Shown piece by piece: positions 61,691 through 64,000 of a DNA stretch of 64,000 bases. A model generated the notes under the pieces. The model was not told where the DNA came from, made no database searches, and was given only the letters and a program-made list of their open reading frames with translations. This DNA comes from Thiosulfatihalobacter marinus (GTDB lineage Bacteria > Pseudomonadota > Alphaproteobacteria > Rhodobacterales > Rhodobacteraceae): positions 434,001 to 498,000 of the forward strand of contig NZ_JAECRZ010000001.1 in assembly GCF_016019955.1 (NCBI RefSeq). The letters run 5' to 3'. The stretch's first letter is position 1, and each line of letters starts with the position of its first letter. Position numbers and translations under genes: made by a program.

Positions 61691-63538
61691 TCAAGCGCCC
61701 TCGGCGGTCTCCAGCTTTTCCAGCGCTCGCATCCACAGATCCTCGGCCCGGTCCTGGGCGTCGCGCACTTCGGCGTATTTGCGTTGCCAGACTTCCATTT
61801 CGCCGATCTTGCCGTCTTCGTAGAGCGTGGGGTCGGCCAGTTTTTGCGACAGTTTCTCGGCCATGTCGCCCAGCTTTTCCACGCGCTGTTCGCATTTGCG
61901 CAGCTCGGTGCGCAAGGCCAGCAGATCCTCGCGCGTTGCGCGTTTGGCGGGCTTGGGCTTGTCCTTGGGTTTTGGCCGGTCGCCTTGCAGCAATTCGGCG
62001 CGATAGCTTTCCAGATCACCCTGATACGGCGTGACGGTGCCGTCCGCGACCAGCCACAGGCGATCTGCGGTCATGCTGAGCAGGTGCATGTCGTGGCTGA
62101 CTAGGATCACGGCGCCGGAATAGGCGGTGAGCGCCTCGACCAGGGCTTCGCGGCTTTCGATATCGAGGTGGTTGGTGGGTTCATCGAGGATCAGCAGATG
62201 CGGCGCGTCCAGCGTGGCCAGCAGCAGCGACAGCCGCGCCTTTTGGCCACCGGACAGCTTGGCCACAAGGGTATCGGCCTGTTCCGCACCCATGCCAAAG
62301 CCCGCGAGGATCGCACGCAGCTGAGCCGGGGTTTTGGCGGGGCGTTCGCGGCGCAGGTGATCGAGTGGCGTTTCATCGACATGCAGCTCGTCCACCTGAT
62401 GCTGGGCGAAATAGCCGATGCGCAGCTTGCCCGAGCGGGTCATGCGCCCTTCGATCAGATCAAGACGGTTCGACAAGAGTTTGGAAAGTGTGGATTTTCC
62501 CTGCCCGTTCTTGCCCAGAAGCGCAATCCTGTCATCCTGATCGATGCGCAGGTTCATGCGTTTGAGCACCGGTGTGCCGTCATAGCCGGTGGAAGCGGCT
62601 TCGAGATTGATGATCGGGGGCGAAAGCTCTTCGGGGGAGGGAAAGGCAAAGGCGCGCAGCGCGGCCTCTTGCGGGGAGGTGATGGGCTGCATCCTGGCCA
62701 GCGCCTTGAGGCGGGACTGGGCCTGTTTGGCCTTGTCGGCCTTGTAGCGGAAGCGGTCCACGTAGGATTGCAGATGGGCGCGGCGGGCGTCCTGTTTGCG
62801 GGCCATTGCCTCGGCCTGGGCCAGTTTTTCGGCGCGCTGGCGGGCGAACTGGTCGTAGGGGCCCTGGTAGAAGGTGAGCTTCTTGTCTTCGAGGTGCAGG
62901 ATGGCGCCGACGGCACGGTTCAGCAGGCCGCGGTCGTGGCTGATGATCAGGACGGTATGAGGATATCTGGCCAGGTAGTTTTCCAGCCAGAGCGCGCCTT
63001 CGAGATCGAGATAGTTGGTGGGTTCGTCCAGAAGCAGCAGATCGGGCTGGGAGAACAGCACGGCCGCCAGGGCGACACGCATCCGCCAGCCCCCCGAAAA
63101 ATCCGAGCAGGGGCGGGATTGATCGGCAAAGTCAAAGCCCAGCCCCCTGAGGATCGACGAGGCGCGGGCCTCGGCCGACCAGGCATCGATATCGGCAAGC
63201 CGGGTCTGGATATCGGCGATGCGCGCCGGATCGGTGGCGGTGTCGGCCTCTCGCAGAAGGGTGGCGCGTTCGGTATCGGCGGCCAGCACCGTATCAAGCA
63301 GGGAGACGTTCGAGGAGGGCACTTCCTGGGCGACGCCGCCGATACGGGCCCTTTGGGGCAGGGTGATGGTGCCGGTTTCCAGCGCCAGCTCGCCCCGGAT
63401 CAGGCGGAACAAGGTGGTCTTGCCGGTACCATTACGCCCGACGAGGCCAACCTTGTGCCCGGTGGGCACGGTCGCGGAGGCGTTCACGATCAGCGGGCGG
63501 CCCGCGACGGAATAGGAGATGTCTTCAATGCGCAACAT
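61691..63538 (-). CDS. ABC-F family ATP-binding protein, YheS-like
   Basis: A 615-residue cytosolic protein with two ABC ATPase domains and no membrane part. Domain 1 has Walker A GRNGTGKTT near residue 36, an unusual signature FSGGWRMRVALA near 145, and LLLLDEPTNYLD. Domain 2 has GKNGQGKST near 330, LSGGQKARLSLLLA near 425 and LILDEPTNHLDIES. The linker between the domains contains a long helical arm, and a C-terminal coiled coil follows about residue 540. ABC-F proteins bind the ribosomal E site and relieve stalled or damaged translation. The signature FSGGWRMR resembles YheS. ATG 63538 is chosen over 63574. Confidence 0.9.
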   Translation of the reverse strand: MLRIEDISYSVAGRPLIVNASATVPTGHKVGLVGRNGTGKTTLFRLIRGELALETGTITLPQRARIGGVAQEVPSSNVSLLDTVLAADTERATLLREADTATDPARIADIQTRLADIDAWSAEARASSILRGLGFDFADQSRPCSDFSGGWRMRVALAAVLFSQPDLLLLDEPTNYLDLEGALWLENYLARYPHTVLIISHDRGLLNRAVGAILHLEDKKLTFYQGPYDQFARQRAEKLAQAEAMARKQDARRAHLQSYVDRFRYKADKAKQAQSRLKALARMQPITSPQEAALRAFAFPSPEELSPPIINLEAASTGYDGTPVLKRMNLRIDQDDRIALLGKNGQGKSTLSKLLSNRLDLIEGRMTRSGKLRIGYFAQHQVDELHVDETPLDHLRRERPAKTPAQLRAILAGFGMGAEQADTLVAKLSGGQKARLSLLLATLDAPHLLILDEPTNHLDIESREALVEALTAYSGAVILVSHDMHLLSMTADRLWLVADGTVTPYQGDLESYRAELLQGDRPKPKDKPKPAKRATREDLLALRTELRKCEQRVEKLGDMAEKLSQKLADPTLYEDGKIGEMEVWQRKYAEVRDAQDRAEDLWMRALEKLETAEGA

Positions 63539-63668
63539 GAGGGGCGGTGTCGCCGATCCGGGCGCGCGCGTCAATCACCGCTTTTCATGGCGCACGCACC
63601 ATGCTATCGGAGCGCCAATTCGAACACAGGCCGCCGCGAAGGGCGTCCGATTTTCAGGAGAATGACTC

Positions 63669-64000
63669 ATGGCGCTGGAACGCACCTTTTCGATCATCAA
63701 ACCCGATGCAACCCGCCGCAACCTGACGGGCAAGATCAATGCCAAGTTCGAGGATGCGGGCCTGCGTATCGTCGCGCAGAAGCGGATCCACCTGACCAAG
63801 GAACAGGCGGGTGTGTTCTATGCGGTGCACAAGGACCGTCCCTTCTATGACGAGCTGTGCGAGTTCATGGCGTCTGCCCCGATCGTGGCGCAGGTTCTGG
63901 AAGGCGAGAACGCCATTTCCAAGAACCGCGAAGTGATGGGCGCGACCAACCCGGCCGATGCCGCCCCCGGCACCATCCGCGCGGAATTCGCGGAATCGGT
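63669..64000 (+). CDS. ndk: Nucleoside diphosphate kinase (3' truncated by window edge)
   Basis: Ndk exchanges the terminal phosphate between NTPs and NDPs. The 110 visible residues of about 140 begin [17 protein letters not shown], with the ATP-binding region, and reach [18 protein letters not shown]. The active-site histidine motif (NxxHGSDS) is just beyond the window edge. AGGAG eight bases before ATG 63669 supports the start. The gene is divergent from the ABC-F gene, 130 bases apart. Identity is secure from the visible part alone. Confidence 0.96.
   Translation, partial: MALERTFSIIKPDATRRNLTGKINAKFEDAGLRIVAQKRIHLTKEQAGVFYAVHKDRPFYDELCEFMASAPIVAQVLEGENAISKNREVMGATNPADAAPGTIRAEFAES

Overview
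The window is a GC-rich chromosomal segment of an alphaproteobacterium, most likely a roseobacter-type Rhodobacterales. Supporting features are the F1-ATPase zeta-subunit inhibitor (DUF1476) beside purC-purS-purQ, a DUF4167 protein behind prfA-prmC, an RNase E with a long acidic insertion inside the S1 domain, a Mur-like Fur protein without the Fur cysteines, a GTTC-N7-GTTC LexA box, and a vitamin B12-dependent methionine synthase split into separate proteins. Nearly all of the window is coding. I saw no tRNA, rRNA, CRISPR array, prophage or complete insertion sequence. Two genes run off the ends: mfd on the left and ndk on the right.

Layout. 0-9 kb: the 3' part of mfd, a TPR protein, a minus-strand run (Bcr/CflA-type MFS exporter, two-helix K+ channel, FrnE/DsbA oxidoreductase, acyl-CoA synthetase) coupled by 4-bp overlaps, and an HTH-cupin regulator. 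8.3-12.4 kb: DUF1638 protein, corrinoid-binding protein, a LexA-box-preceded radical SAM gene, a 260-bp MITE-like element with CTAG target duplications, and a homocysteine methyltransferase. 12.4-17.7 kb: an MprF-like membrane protein, the zeta inhibitor, then purC, purS, an alcohol dehydrogenase and purQ. 17.7-24.4 kb: DctB/DctD-type two-component pair (the regulator has no GAFTGA loop) and rne with a 5' leader full of hairpins and a clear terminator. 24.4-33 kb: TusA-like protein, a membrane alpha/beta-hydrolase coupled to a cytochrome P450, two divergent dimethylglycine/sarcosine dehydrogenase-like flavoproteins around two palindromes, and the Fur/Mur regulator. 33-45.7 kb: DEAD-box helicase, PhzF protein, CPA1 antiporter, EEP phosphatase, SelO, GNAT and nucleoside hydrolase, a ferric-iron binding protein, MazG, M20 amidohydrolase, agmatinase and two small envelope proteins. 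45.7-48.4 kb: prfA, prmC, DUF4167. 48.4-56 kb: the envelope/ribosome operon lptF-lptG-lptD-surA-pdxA-rsmA. 56-64 kb: pepA, holC, a PqqD-like protein, a LicD-like protein, a Tat-signal protein with 33-bp repeats, a retropepsin-like protease, MarC, a GNAT protein, an ABC-F ATPase and ndk.

Functional themes. One-carbon metabolism recurs: the two flavoproteins with GcvT domains should deliver one-carbon units to tetrahydrofolate, and the corrinoid and homocysteine-methyltransferase proteins are two of the three parts of a split MetH whose pterin-binding part is not in this window. Outer-membrane assembly is concentrated in the lpt-surA operon. The least explained parts are the PqqD/LicD/Tat-repeat cluster, DUF1638 beside the corrinoid protein, the hydrolase-P450 pair, and small non-coding repeats (the MITE, and an 11-bp-period tandem repeat at two distant sites).
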